A stretch of DNA of 64,000 nucleotides from Pseudomonas sp. SORT22 (GTDB lineage: Bacteria > Pseudomonadota > Gammaproteobacteria > Pseudomonadales > Pseudomonadaceae), in the NCBI RefSeq assembly GCF_018417635.1, contig NZ_CP071007.1, forward strand, positions 1,736,501-1,800,500, in the 5' to 3' direction. Shown here in pieces: positions 35,105-43,548 of this stretch (positions are counted from its first letter, which is position 1; each line of letters begins with the position of its first letter). The position numbers were made by a program, and so were the translations under genes. The notes below the pieces were generated by a model. It did not search any database. It worked only from the letters and a program-made list of their open reading frames with translations, and was not told the origin of the DNA.

Positions 35105-36316
35105 TTACTGCTGATATGTCTTCAGGAAGTTTCCGATCCGGCCAATGGCCTGCTCGAGGTCGTCTACCCGTGGCAGGGTCACGACGCGGAAGTGATCCGG
35201 CCACGGCCAGTTGAAGGCAGTGCCCTGGACGATCAGCAGCTTTTCCGACAGCAGCAGGTCGAGGACGAACTTCTCGTCGTTGTGGATCGGGCAGACTTTC
35301 GGGTCGATGCGCGGGAACGCATACAGCGCGCCCATCGGCTTGACGCAGCTGACCCCGGGGATGCTGTTGAGCAGCTCCCAGGTGCGGTTGCGCTGCTCAA
35401 GCAGGCGGCCTTGTGGCAGTACCAGGTCGTTGATGCTCTGGTAGCCGCCCAGGGCGGTCTGGATCGCGTGCTGGCTCGGCACGTTGGCACACAGGCGCAT
35501 GTTGGCCAGCATGTCGATGCCTTCGATGTAGCTCATGGCGTGATGCTTGGGCCCGGAGATGGCCAGCCAGCCGGAGCGGAAGCCCGCCACCCGGTAGGAC
35601 TTGGACAGGCCGTTGAAGGTCAGGCAGAGCAGGTCCGGGGCCAGCGAGGCGGTGCTGATGTGCACGGCTTCGTCATAGAGGATCTTGTCGTAGATCTCGT
35701 CGGAGAACACCACCAGGTTGTGCTGGCGGGCCAGTTCGAGCATGCCCAGCAGCAGTTCGCGCGAGTACACCGCGCCGGTCGGGTTGTTCGGGTTGATGAT
35801 CACCAGGGCCTTGGTGTTGGAGGTGATCTTGGCCTTGATGTCGTCCAGGTCCGGGAACCAGTCGGCCTGCTCGTCGCACAGGTAGTGCACCGGGTTACCG
35901 CCAGCCAGGCTCACCGCGGCGGTCCACAGCGGGTAGTCCGGGGCCGGAATCAGCACTTCGTCGCCATTGTTGAGCAGCGCCTGCATCGACATCACGATCA
36001 GCTCGGAGACGCCGTTGCCCAGGTAGATGTCTTCGATACCGACACCTTCGACCTGTTTTTGCTGGTAGTACTGCATCACCGCCTTGCGCGCGCTGAACAG
36101 GCCCTTGGAGTCGCTGTAACCCTGGGCGGTCGGCAGGTTGCGGATCACATCCTGGAGGATCTCGTCCGGCGCCTCGAAACCAAAGGGCGCCGGGTTGCCG
36201 ATGTTCAGCTTGAGGATGCGATGGCCTTCCTCTTCCAGGCGTTTGGCGTGCTTGAGCACCGGGCCGCGAATGTCATAGCAGACATTGGCGAGCTTGTTCG
36301 ATTTGCTGACCTGCAT
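35105..36316 (-). CDS. alaA: Alanine-type aminotransferase (AlaA family)
   Basis: A 403-residue class I PLP aminotransferase. The Schiff-base lysine is in GLSKSYRVAGFRSGW, with NPNNPTGAVYS and SDEIYDKI nearby. Length and N-terminus (MQVSKSNKLANVCYDIRGPV) match E. coli AlaA/YfbQ, which makes alanine from pyruvate and glutamate. The longer frame to 36415 lacks support; GGGATC precedes ATG 36316. It is divergent from msrB. Confidence 0.88.
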   Translation of the reverse strand: MQVSKSNKLANVCYDIRGPVLKHAKRLEEEGHRILKLNIGNPAPFGFEAPDEILQDVIRNLPTAQGYSDSKGLFSARKAVMQYYQQKQVEGVGIEDIYLGNGVSELIVMSMQALLNNGDEVLIPAPDYPLWTAAVSLAGGNPVHYLCDEQADWFPDLDDIKAKITSNTKALVIINPNNPTGAVYSRELLLGMLELARQHNLVVFSDEIYDKILYDEAVHISTASLAPDLLCLTFNGLSKSYRVAGFRSGWLAISGPKHHAMSYIEGIDMLANMRLCANVPSQHAIQTALGGYQSINDLVLPQGRLLEQRNRTWELLNSIPGVSCVKPMGALYAFPRIDPKVCPIHNDEKFVLDLLLSEKLLIVQGTAFNWPWPDHFRVVTLPRVDDLEQAIGRIGNFLKTYQQ

Positions 36317-36480
36317 GATGTGATCCCGATTAGAAAAGATCGCCGCGCATTGCGCTGTGAAAACGTTTGAAATGCGTATGACGCGGGTGCCAGACTGATG
36401 TCTGATGAGGCGCAATAATATACGTGCCGCCCGCCCTGTGGAAAAGCCATGGCGCGGGGTTTTTGGACAGATGAGGCCTG

Positions 36481-36876
36481 ATGATGGAAAAACTCGCGAA
36501 AACCCTTGAAGAATGGCGCGCCATGCTCGACCCCGAGCAGTACAACGTGTGCCGCCTGAAGGGCACCGAGCGGCCGTTCAGCGGCAAATACAACGGCACC
36601 AAGACCGACGGCGTCTACCATTGCATCTGCTGCAACGAGCCGCTGTTCGATTCGAGCAGCAAATTTGATTCCGGGTGCGGCTGGCCTAGCTTCTATGAGC
36701 CGATTGCCGACAGCGCGATGATCGAAATTCGCGATACCTCCCACGGCATGATTCGTACCGAAGTCACCTGCGCCAAGTGCGACGCCCACCTGGGCCACGT
36801 ATTTCCCGACGGTCCGCCGCCGACCGGGCTACGCTACTGCATCAACTCGGTCTGCCTGGACCTGGTGCCACGCTGA
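36481..36876 (+). CDS. msrB: Peptide methionine-R-sulfoxide reductase
   Basis: A 131-residue MsrB. Zinc-binding CxxC pairs are CICC and CAKC, and the catalytic cysteine is in [11 protein letters not shown] near the C-terminus. [10 protein letters not shown] is the substrate pocket. It repairs the R epimer of oxidised methionine in proteins. GAGG lies before the ATG pair at 36481/36484. The glutathione peroxidase gene follows after 15 nt. Confidence 0.95.
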   Translation: MMEKLAKTLEEWRAMLDPEQYNVCRLKGTERPFSGKYNGTKTDGVYHCICCNEPLFDSSSKFDSGCGWPSFYEPIADSAMIEIRDTSHGMIRTEVTCAKCDAHLGHVFPDGPPPTGLRYCINSVCLDLVPR

Positions 36877-36891
36877 CAAAGGAGCAAGGTC

Positions 36892-37369
<478 letters not shown>

Positions 37370-37377
<8 letters not shown>

Positions 37378-39688
37378 CCGTCAACGGCACCCAGTGATCG
37401 ATCAGCGCCAGCAATTCCTCGCGGCGAAACGGCTTGGCCAGGTAGTCGCTCATCCCTGCGGCCCGGCAGCGCTCGCGCTCTTCGGGCATGGCGTTGGCGG
37501 TCAGGGCGACGATCGGCAGGTCTGGCCAGCGCCCGCTCTGGCGGATCCGCCGACTGGCTTCATAGCCGTCCATCACCGGCATGTTGCAGTCCATCAGCAC
37601 CAGGTCGAAGGGTGACTGCTCCAGCTGTTCGAGGGCGTCGGCGCCATGGGCGGCGACGCTGACCTCACAGCCGAGCTTGGCCAGCATACCCTTGGCCACC
37701 AACTGGTTCACCGGGTTGTCCTCGACCAGCAGGATGCGTGCACGGCGTTCGCTGTGCGAGGCGCCGCCAAGCGGTGACTGGTTGATGTGGTCGGCGCCGT
37801 GCAGGGTGCGCCGCAGTGTCTGATACAGGGCGTTGCGGGCCAGCGGTCGGGCCTGCTGCTGCAAGGGCGCCAGGTGCGCGGCCTGTTCGCCGGGCAGGAA
37901 ATTGCCATAGGCGGTAACCAGCAGGATTGGCGCACTGATCTGCGGACGCAAACTGAACAGGCAATCCAGGTCGTCGGTGATCAGCAGGTCCGGGGTCGCG
38001 TCCTTGAGTTGCTCTGGCGTGTCGTAGCGCTGGTAGCCCAGGCCCCAGCCGGGCAGCAGTGTCTGCAGCAGTTCGGCCAGGCCGCTGCTGGCATTGCTGA
38101 TGGCCGCAACGCTGCCATGCAAAGGTTGCGCGGGCACCGCCGCGGTATGGCTGGGCAGTGGCAGCTCGGCGCTGAACTGGCTGCCAAAGCCGGCTTCAGA
38201 ACTGATGCTCAGGCGCCCTTGCATGGCTTCGCAGAGGTTATTGGTCAGCGCCAGGCCCAGGCCGGTACCGCCGTATTGGCGGGTGATACCGGCGCCGGCC
38301 TGGGTGAAGGGCTGAAAGATCCGTACCTGGGCTTCGCTGGGGATGCCGATGCCGGTGTCGCAGACATCCAGGCGAACGCCGCCGGCGTAGCTGCAAAGGC
38401 GCACATCGACGCGACCAAAGCGAGTGAACTTCAAGGCGTTGGACAGCAGGTTGCTGACAATCTGCCGTACCCGTGTCGGGTCGCCGAGCACCATCGAGGG
38501 AAACTGCGGGTCGATCAGGCAGGTCAGCTCGACACTGGGCGCGGCGTTCTGCGACAGCAGGTTGGCGGTGTCTTCGACCAGCGCGCCGAGGTCGAAGGGA
38601 ATGCGTTCAAGCTCCAGTTGCCCGGCATCGAACTTGGACAGGTCGAGAATATCGTTGAGCAGCTCGACCAGAACCTTGCCCGAGTCGTGGGCAATCGACA
38701 GCTGCTGGCGCTGCTCGGCATTGAGCGGGCTGTCCAGTGACAGCGCGATCATCCCCAGCAGGCCATTGAGCGGGGTGCGAATCTCGTGGCTCATGTTGGC
38801 CAGAAAGGCCGCGCGTGCCTGGGCCATGTCCAGGGCGCGGCGCCGGGCGTCTTCGAGTTCTTCGTTGGACTGGCTGAGGCGAGTGTTGCTGGCCTTGAGC
38901 TCGTTGGTGCGCGCCGAGACGATGTTCTCCAGCTCGTTGAGGTAGTCGGTCAGGCGGTTTTCGGCGTTGCGCCGCTGCTGGATCTCGGTGGCCATGCTGA
39001 CGAACTGCTGGTTGGCGACCTTGACCAGCACGCCGATTTCGTCCTGCTCGTGGCCGGGTGGAAACGACAGTTTGGACTGCGCCGGGTTGCGCGAATCACT
39101 GTTGCTCAGGGCGCTGATCACCCGCACCAGCGGCTGGGTCAGCATGATGTAGAACAGGCCGAGAAGAATCCCGGTCAGGACCAGGCTGCGCACAAAGCCA
39201 TTGAGCAGGGTGACTTCGGCGCGCTTGAGAAAGCGGCTGCCAAAGGCAAAGGTATCGACGTCCAGGTACAGGGTGCCGAGGTATTCGTCGGGCATATGGC
39301 TGAGAAACAGCTGGTCGCGAAACTGGCGCGATTCGCCGAAGAGGAAATCGCTGATCAGCCGGTAGCTGCTTTCCTGGCGTGGGCGCTGAACATCGGCGAG
39401 GACGGTGTCGTTGTTGTCGATCAGCCAGGCGCGGGTGATCGCCGGCGATTGCAGCAGGCCGCGGGTCAGTTCCTGGGCCAGTTCGGCATCGATGTTATAG
39501 GCGATGCGCGAAGCCGGGTTATGGCTGATTTGCAGCAGCGCCTGCATCTCGCGGTTGATGGAGGCGTCTTCACTGGCATAATCGATACCGATCTGGATGA
39601 GACTGAGCAATGTACCCAGGATGAAGCCGACCAGGACCGTCAGCCGGGCTTGCTTGTAGGACAGGCGATTGGTGAACTTGATATCCAT
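37370..39688 (-). CDS. sagS: Hybrid sensor histidine kinase, SagS-like
   Basis: A 772-residue inner-membrane hybrid kinase: helix 1 (about 17-35), periplasmic sensor domain (about 36-165), helix 2 (about 168-184), HAMP-like linker, coiled coil, HisKA with His301 in MSHEIRTPLNG, HATPase, a degenerate receiver-like part (about 540-640), and a true receiver with Asp700 in LVLMDCNMP. No Hpt domain, so it needs a partner. The order and neighbours match SagS (PA2824), which switches P. aeruginosa between motile and biofilm growth through HptB and BfiS. The start MDIKFT is preferred over an upstream TTG-type extension. Confidence 0.82.
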
Positions 39689-39812
39689 GAGTCCCGAGCC
39701 AGTTTCACGTTCCGTGCGCTGCGCAAGCATAGCCGATCAGTCCCGGCTGCTGGCACGCCCTGTCACACATTCAGCTGTGCTTTTGTCCTTGCATCTGTCT
39801 TGAGGAATTCTT

Positions 39813-40703
39813 GTGGACTCACGTTTGAATGCTTTTCTGGAGCGCGCCGAAACCGTACTTGCGCGCCTTGAGCCCCTGTTGCCGGCGCCACGCCCGAGCA
39901 TCGACTGGTCGCAATGCCTGGCTGCGCGCTGGCAGCGCGATGGCCGTAGCGGCTACCTGCTGCCGCTGCAGGTCAGCCTCGACATGCGCCTGTCCGACCT
40001 GATCGGCGTCGATCAGCAGCGCGAGCAACTGGGGCGCAACACCCGCCAGTTTCTCGATGGCATGCCGGCCAACCACGCACTGCTGTGGGGCTCGCGCGGT
40101 ACCGGCAAGTCGTCGCTGGTGCGCGCACTGCTGGCCGAGCATGCCGAAGCCGGCCTGCGCCTGATCGAAATCGAGCGCGATCACCTGGCCGACCTGCCGC
40201 GGGTGGTCGAGCAACTGCAGAAACTGCCGCAACGCTTCGTGTTGTTTTGCGATGACCTCTCGTTCGAAGCCGGGGAGGGCGACTACCGGGTGCTCAAGAG
40301 CGTACTCGACGGCTCGCTCGAACAGGCGCCGGATAACGTGCTGCTGTATGCCACCTCGAACCGCCGCCACCTGGTGCCGGAAAAACAGAGCGACAACGAA
40401 AACTGGAAGATGGTTGACGGCGAGCTGCATCCCAACGAAGCGGTGGAGGACAAAATTGCCCTGTCTGACCGCTTCGGGCTGTGGCTGTCGTTCTACCCCT
40501 TCACCCAGGAGCATTTTCTCAACGTGGTCGAGCACTGGATCACCCAGCTGGCGCAGAGCGCTGGCCTGGCCTGGCGCCGCGACGAGGAACTGGACATTCT
40601 CGCCGTGCGCTGGGCAACCGGTCGCGGCAACCGTAACGGCCGTTGTGCCTACCAGTTCGCCCGTTACTGGGTGGGACTGAAACTGTTGGAGCAAAAATCA
40701 TGA
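39813..40703 (+). CDS. DUF815 AAA-type ATPase
   Basis: A 296-residue protein of the DUF815 family. Walker A is GSRGTGKSS near 94 and a Walker B-like acid pair is FVLFCDDLSF. The family sits near DNA metabolism and envelope genes in many bacteria but its role is unknown. The start is GTG at 39813 with GAGG upstream. The stop overlaps the next ATG (ATGA), so it is coupled to the fRMsr gene. Confidence 0.85.
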   Translation: MDSRLNAFLERAETVLARLEPLLPAPRPSIDWSQCLAARWQRDGRSGYLLPLQVSLDMRLSDLIGVDQQREQLGRNTRQFLDGMPANHALLWGSRGTGKSSLVRALLAEHAEAGLRLIEIERDHLADLPRVVEQLQKLPQRFVLFCDDLSFEAGEGDYRVLKSVLDGSLEQAPDNVLLYATSNRRHLVPEKQSDNENWKMVDGELHPNEAVEDKIALSDRFGLWLSFYPFTQEHFLNVVEHWITQLAQSAGLAWRRDEELDILAVRWATGRGNRNGRCAYQFARYWVGLKLLEQKS

Positions 40704-41182
40704 TCGACCTCAACGCTACCGGCGCCGGCCTCGAAGGCTACGGTCTGCTGGCGGCACAACTGGAAGCCCTGCTGGCCGATGAGCGTGACTTCATCGCCAA
40801 CGCCGCGCAGTTTTCGGCGTTTCTCTACAGTCAGGTCGAAGACCTGAACTGGGCCGGCTTCTACCTCAACCGCAACGAGCAACTGCTGTTGGGGCCATTC
40901 CAGGGGCAGGTGGCCTGCGTGCGCATCCCGTTCGGGCGTGGTGTATGCGGCGCGGCTGCGGCCAGCCGGGAAACCCAGCGGGTGGAAGATGTGCACGCGT
41001 TTCCCGGGCACATTGCCTGCGACAGTGCATCGAACAGCGAGTTGGTGATTCCGCTGGTAAAGGATGGCCGATTGATTGGCGTGCTGGACCTCGACAGCCC
41101 TAAGCTTGCCCGTTTCAGTGAAGTGGATCAGGCGGGGCTGGAGCGTTTGGCGGGGATTTTCCTGCGACTGACCGATTGCTGA
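40700..41182 (+). CDS. msrC: Free methionine-(R)-sulfoxide reductase (GAF domain)
   Basis: A 160-residue GAF protein. The three family cysteines are visible: VACVRIP, GVCGAAA and HIACDSASNSE, the last being the likely nucleophile. It reduces free Met-R-sulfoxide with thioredoxin. The ATG overlaps the TGA of the DUF815 gene. A REP doublet follows. Confidence 0.9.
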   Translation: MIDLNATGAGLEGYGLLAAQLEALLADERDFIANAAQFSAFLYSQVEDLNWAGFYLNRNEQLLLGPFQGQVACVRIPFGRGVCGAAAASRETQRVEDVHAFPGHIACDSASNSELVIPLVKDGRLIGVLDLDSPKLARFSEVDQAGLERLAGIFLRLTDC

Positions 41183-41197
41183 CGAGCGCTTTGCACT

Positions 41198-41274
41198 CGA
41201 TCGCTGGCAAGGCCAGCTCTCACAGGTCTTGTATGTAGCGAACCTTGTGGGAGCCGGCCTTGCCGGCGATTGGG
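41198..41274. repeat. Inverted REP doublet
   Basis: CGCTGGCAAGGCCAGCTC at 41201-41218 is opposed by GAGCCGGCCTTGCCGGCGA at 41251-41269; each is a hairpin with the GTGGGAG/CTCTCAC tail typical of Pseudomonas REP elements. It lies between two convergent genes, the usual place. Confidence 0.8.
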
Positions 41275-41285
41275 TCAATTAGAAC

Positions 41286-42053
41286 TCAGTCGTAGATGAC
41301 CTTTTTCTTCCAGTCTTCGGTGGTATCGGTCTTCAGGCCTTCGGTCAGGGCGTTGGTTTCGTCCTCGGCCGGTTCCAGCTGGCTCAACACCTGGGCATTG
41401 GCGCGGGCCAGCAGCTTCTCCATGTATTCCAGTTGTTCGCGGTAAATCACCGGGTCAGGCTGCTTGCGCAGGTATTGCACGCCACGCTCGAAGGCCAGGC
41501 GCGCGTGCCCCGGCTGGTTCTGTTGCAGCGCCTGCTGGCCGAGGTTGTTGAAGAACTCGATGTGCAGCAGCACCAGGATGTGGCGAATTTCCTTGACCCA
41601 GTACTTGGCCTCGTTGGTCGGCAGGAAGCCTTCCTGGGCGGCGCGGGTGATCTGGTTGTGCATGCCTTCCAGCAAAAAACGCACATCCTTGGCCCGGGCT
41701 TCGGTCTGGATCGGCATCGGCGGGTTGTTCACCGGCAGTGCTTCACCTTTGGCAATCAGCCCTTCGAGTTCGGCGATCCGTGCGCGAATATCGCGGCTGT
41801 GCTTGTCCAGGGCCAACTGGCGCTGGTTGAGGTTGAGTTCCAGGCGGGTCAACAGCAACTTGAGGGCCGGGGTCATCAACTGGCCAGGAAAGGTTTCGGT
41901 GATTTCGCCACAACGGCGCAAACGTTCGGCCAGCTCGATCTTCAGCCGGGCACGCTCGAGCTTGTTGTTCTCGACCACGTTGTTCAGGTAGCCGATCACG
42001 ATCAATAACGCGATCCCCGCTACTATAAGCAGGGTGATCAGAAGTGGTGTCAC
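41286..42053 (-). CDS. Conserved hypothetical protein, N-terminal membrane anchor
   Basis: A 255-residue protein: one N-terminal membrane helix (about 3-23, LLITLLIVAGIALLIVIGYL), then an all-helical, coiled-coil-rich cytoplasmic part (VVENNKLERARLKIELAERL onward) with a TPR-like section near 175-215 (GQQALQQNQPGHARLAFERG). No catalytic motif. It could be a scaffold. I recall similar proteins only in Pseudomonas. Single gene facing the REP doublet. Confidence 0.7.
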   Translation of the reverse strand: MTPLLITLLIVAGIALLIVIGYLNNVVENNKLERARLKIELAERLRRCGEITETFPGQLMTPALKLLLTRLELNLNQRQLALDKHSRDIRARIAELEGLIAKGEALPVNNPPMPIQTEARAKDVRFLLEGMHNQITRAAQEGFLPTNEAKYWVKEIRHILVLLHIEFFNNLGQQALQQNQPGHARLAFERGVQYLRKQPDPVIYREQLEYMEKLLARANAQVLSQLEPAEDETNALTEGLKTDTTEDWKKKVIYD

Positions 42054-42388
42054 CGTTAACGCCTCATACAGGATGATTTACTGTTTGAGTGTAGTGGCTA
42101 AGCTTTTAGCCGGATAGAGCTGTTTGGCGGTTGCCCGGGGGCGATTGATGGCCTTTTGCTGGTAGATCGCCGTGGCTGCTGGGCCGAAGGCGGGTAGGGC
42201 GTCAGAAAATAATCGTCAAGCCTCAGGCGCGCGTTGCCCTGGCGCAAGGCTGCAAAGCGCCGGGAAGTCATTGATTTAAATAAATTTATACAGAGGGGTT
42301 GACGGCTTATCAAAGCATCCCTAGAATGCGCGCCACTTGCAGCGTAAAGCACACAGCGGAACGCGGCAGGGAGTGAATGTTGTAGCGT
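42054..42388 (+). promoter_or_regulatory. Upstream region and strong promoter of the tRNA array
   Basis: TTGACG at 42299-42304 and TAGAAT at 42322-42327 are 17 bp apart, followed by GCGCGCC, a GC-rich discriminator expected for stringent control. An AT-rich run (TTGATTTAAATAAATTTATA, 42271-42290) directly upstream resembles an UP element. No gene is supported in this 335-bp gap. Confidence 0.85.
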
Positions 42389-42464
42389 GTCCCCTTCGTC
42401 TAGTGGCCTAGGACACCGCCCTTTCACGGCGGTAACAGGGGTTCGAGTCCCCTAGGGGACGCCA
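42389..42464 (+). tRNA. tRNA-Glu (anticodon TTC), copy 1
   Basis: 76 nt with encoded CCA: GTCCCCT acceptor stem, anticodon loop CTTTCAC, T-loop GGTTCGAGTCC. Identical to the copy at 42646. Confidence 0.97.
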
Positions 42465-42466
42465 AT

Positions 42467-42542
<76 letters not shown>

Positions 42543-42645
42543 GTTTACAAAGGCTTTGCTTAACGGCAGGGCTTGTAAAAACCCAGCGTCAGATCTTTAT
42601 GGTTTGAGTTGGTAACTGAAGCATGCATTGCATGTTTCGGGCGTC

Positions 42646-42721
42646 GTCCCCTTCGTCTAGTGGCCTAGGACACCGCCCTTTCACGGCGGTAACAGGGGTT
42701 CGAGTCCCCTAGGGGACGCCA
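42646..42721 (+). tRNA. tRNA-Glu (anticodon TTC), copy 2
   Basis: Sequence identical to copy 1 over 76 nt. The 103-nt spacer before it does not match other spacers in the array. Confidence 0.97.
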
Positions 42722-42726
42722 TTTTT

Positions 42727-42802
<76 letters not shown>

Positions 42803-42893
42803 AATATGGTGCTCCAGCGTTTGATAACGCTGTAGTGATGGAACAAGGGCGTCAGTGCTTGTTCTTGCCGGTCCGGCCGGTCGCTACAAATTT

Positions 42894-42969
<76 letters not shown>

Positions 42970-42976
42970 AATAAAG

Positions 42977-43008
42977 AAACGCCGTTCGTTTGAACGGCGT
43001 TTTTTTTC
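42977..43008 (+). terminator. Intrinsic terminator of the tRNA array
   Basis: AACGCCGTTC/GAACGGCGTT stem, loop GTTT, followed by a run of eight T residues. It starts 8 nt after the last tRNA-Gly. Confidence 0.95.
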
Positions 43009-43037
43009 GTCTCGATTTTATCCGCTGTCTGCGTGCG

Positions 43038-43059
43038 GCAGGGCTGTTGTCAGCCCTGC
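43038..43059. terminator. Hairpin after the PA2817-like gene
   Basis: GCAGGGCTG/CAGCCCTGC, 9 bp perfect with TTGT loop, 14 nt past the stop of the minus-strand gene. No T-run. Confidence 0.5.
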
Positions 43060-43072
43060 GCAGCTTCATCGC

Positions 43073-43480
43073 TTAATGCTTGCTGTCGTCGTCCGACATG
43101 CTCAGCAGCTGTTTTTCCTGGTTCCAGTCGAAGGGTTCATCATTCTGCTCGGCCTCGAAGCGGCGCTCTTCCAGTTCCTGGTACATGTCCAGTTCGTTCT
43201 CCGGCATGAAGTGCAGGCAGTCGCCGCCAAAGAACCACAGCAGGTCGCGCGGTACCAGGTGCGCGACCTGTGGATAACGCTGGATGACCTGGCACATCAG
43301 GTCCTGGCCAAGATAGGTGCTTTCCGGGTCGACGGGCAGTTGCAGCATCAGATCGTCGAAGCGCTCCAGAAACAACGCGTGGCTTTCTTCCGGCACCTGC
43401 TCGGCTTCGCCCAGGGCAACCAGGATGGTGCGCAGGTGGGTGAGCAGGGCGAGATGGTATTCCAGGCGATCGGTAGCCAT
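43073..43480 (-). CDS. PA2817-like conserved protein
   Basis: A 135-residue acidic, soluble, helical protein starting MATDRLEYHLALL, with GAGGA before ATG 43480. Motif LLWFFGGDCLHFMPENELDMY near 85 (shown in part) seems conserved in the genus. I recognise it by its place between the tRNA array and fadE and by resemblance to PA2817; its function is unknown. No catalytic or metal motif is evident beyond one cysteine. Confidence 0.75.
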   Translation of the reverse strand: MATDRLEYHLALLTHLRTILVALGEAEQVPEESHALFLERFDDLMLQLPVDPESTYLGQDLMCQVIQRYPQVAHLVPRDLLWFFGGDCLHFMPENELDMYQELEERRFEAEQNDEPFDWNQEKQLLSMSDDDSKH

Positions 43481-43548
43481 GCAGGCAGTCCTCTTGAGCA
43501 AAAACGGGCGCGGGAGTATACGGCTCCCGGCGCCCGATGTCCCGGCCC

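Noticed and set aside
41198..41274. Intrinsic terminator for the free Met-sulfoxide reductase gene
   Set aside because: The hairpins match the REP doublet form and have no T-run; listed as a repeat instead.
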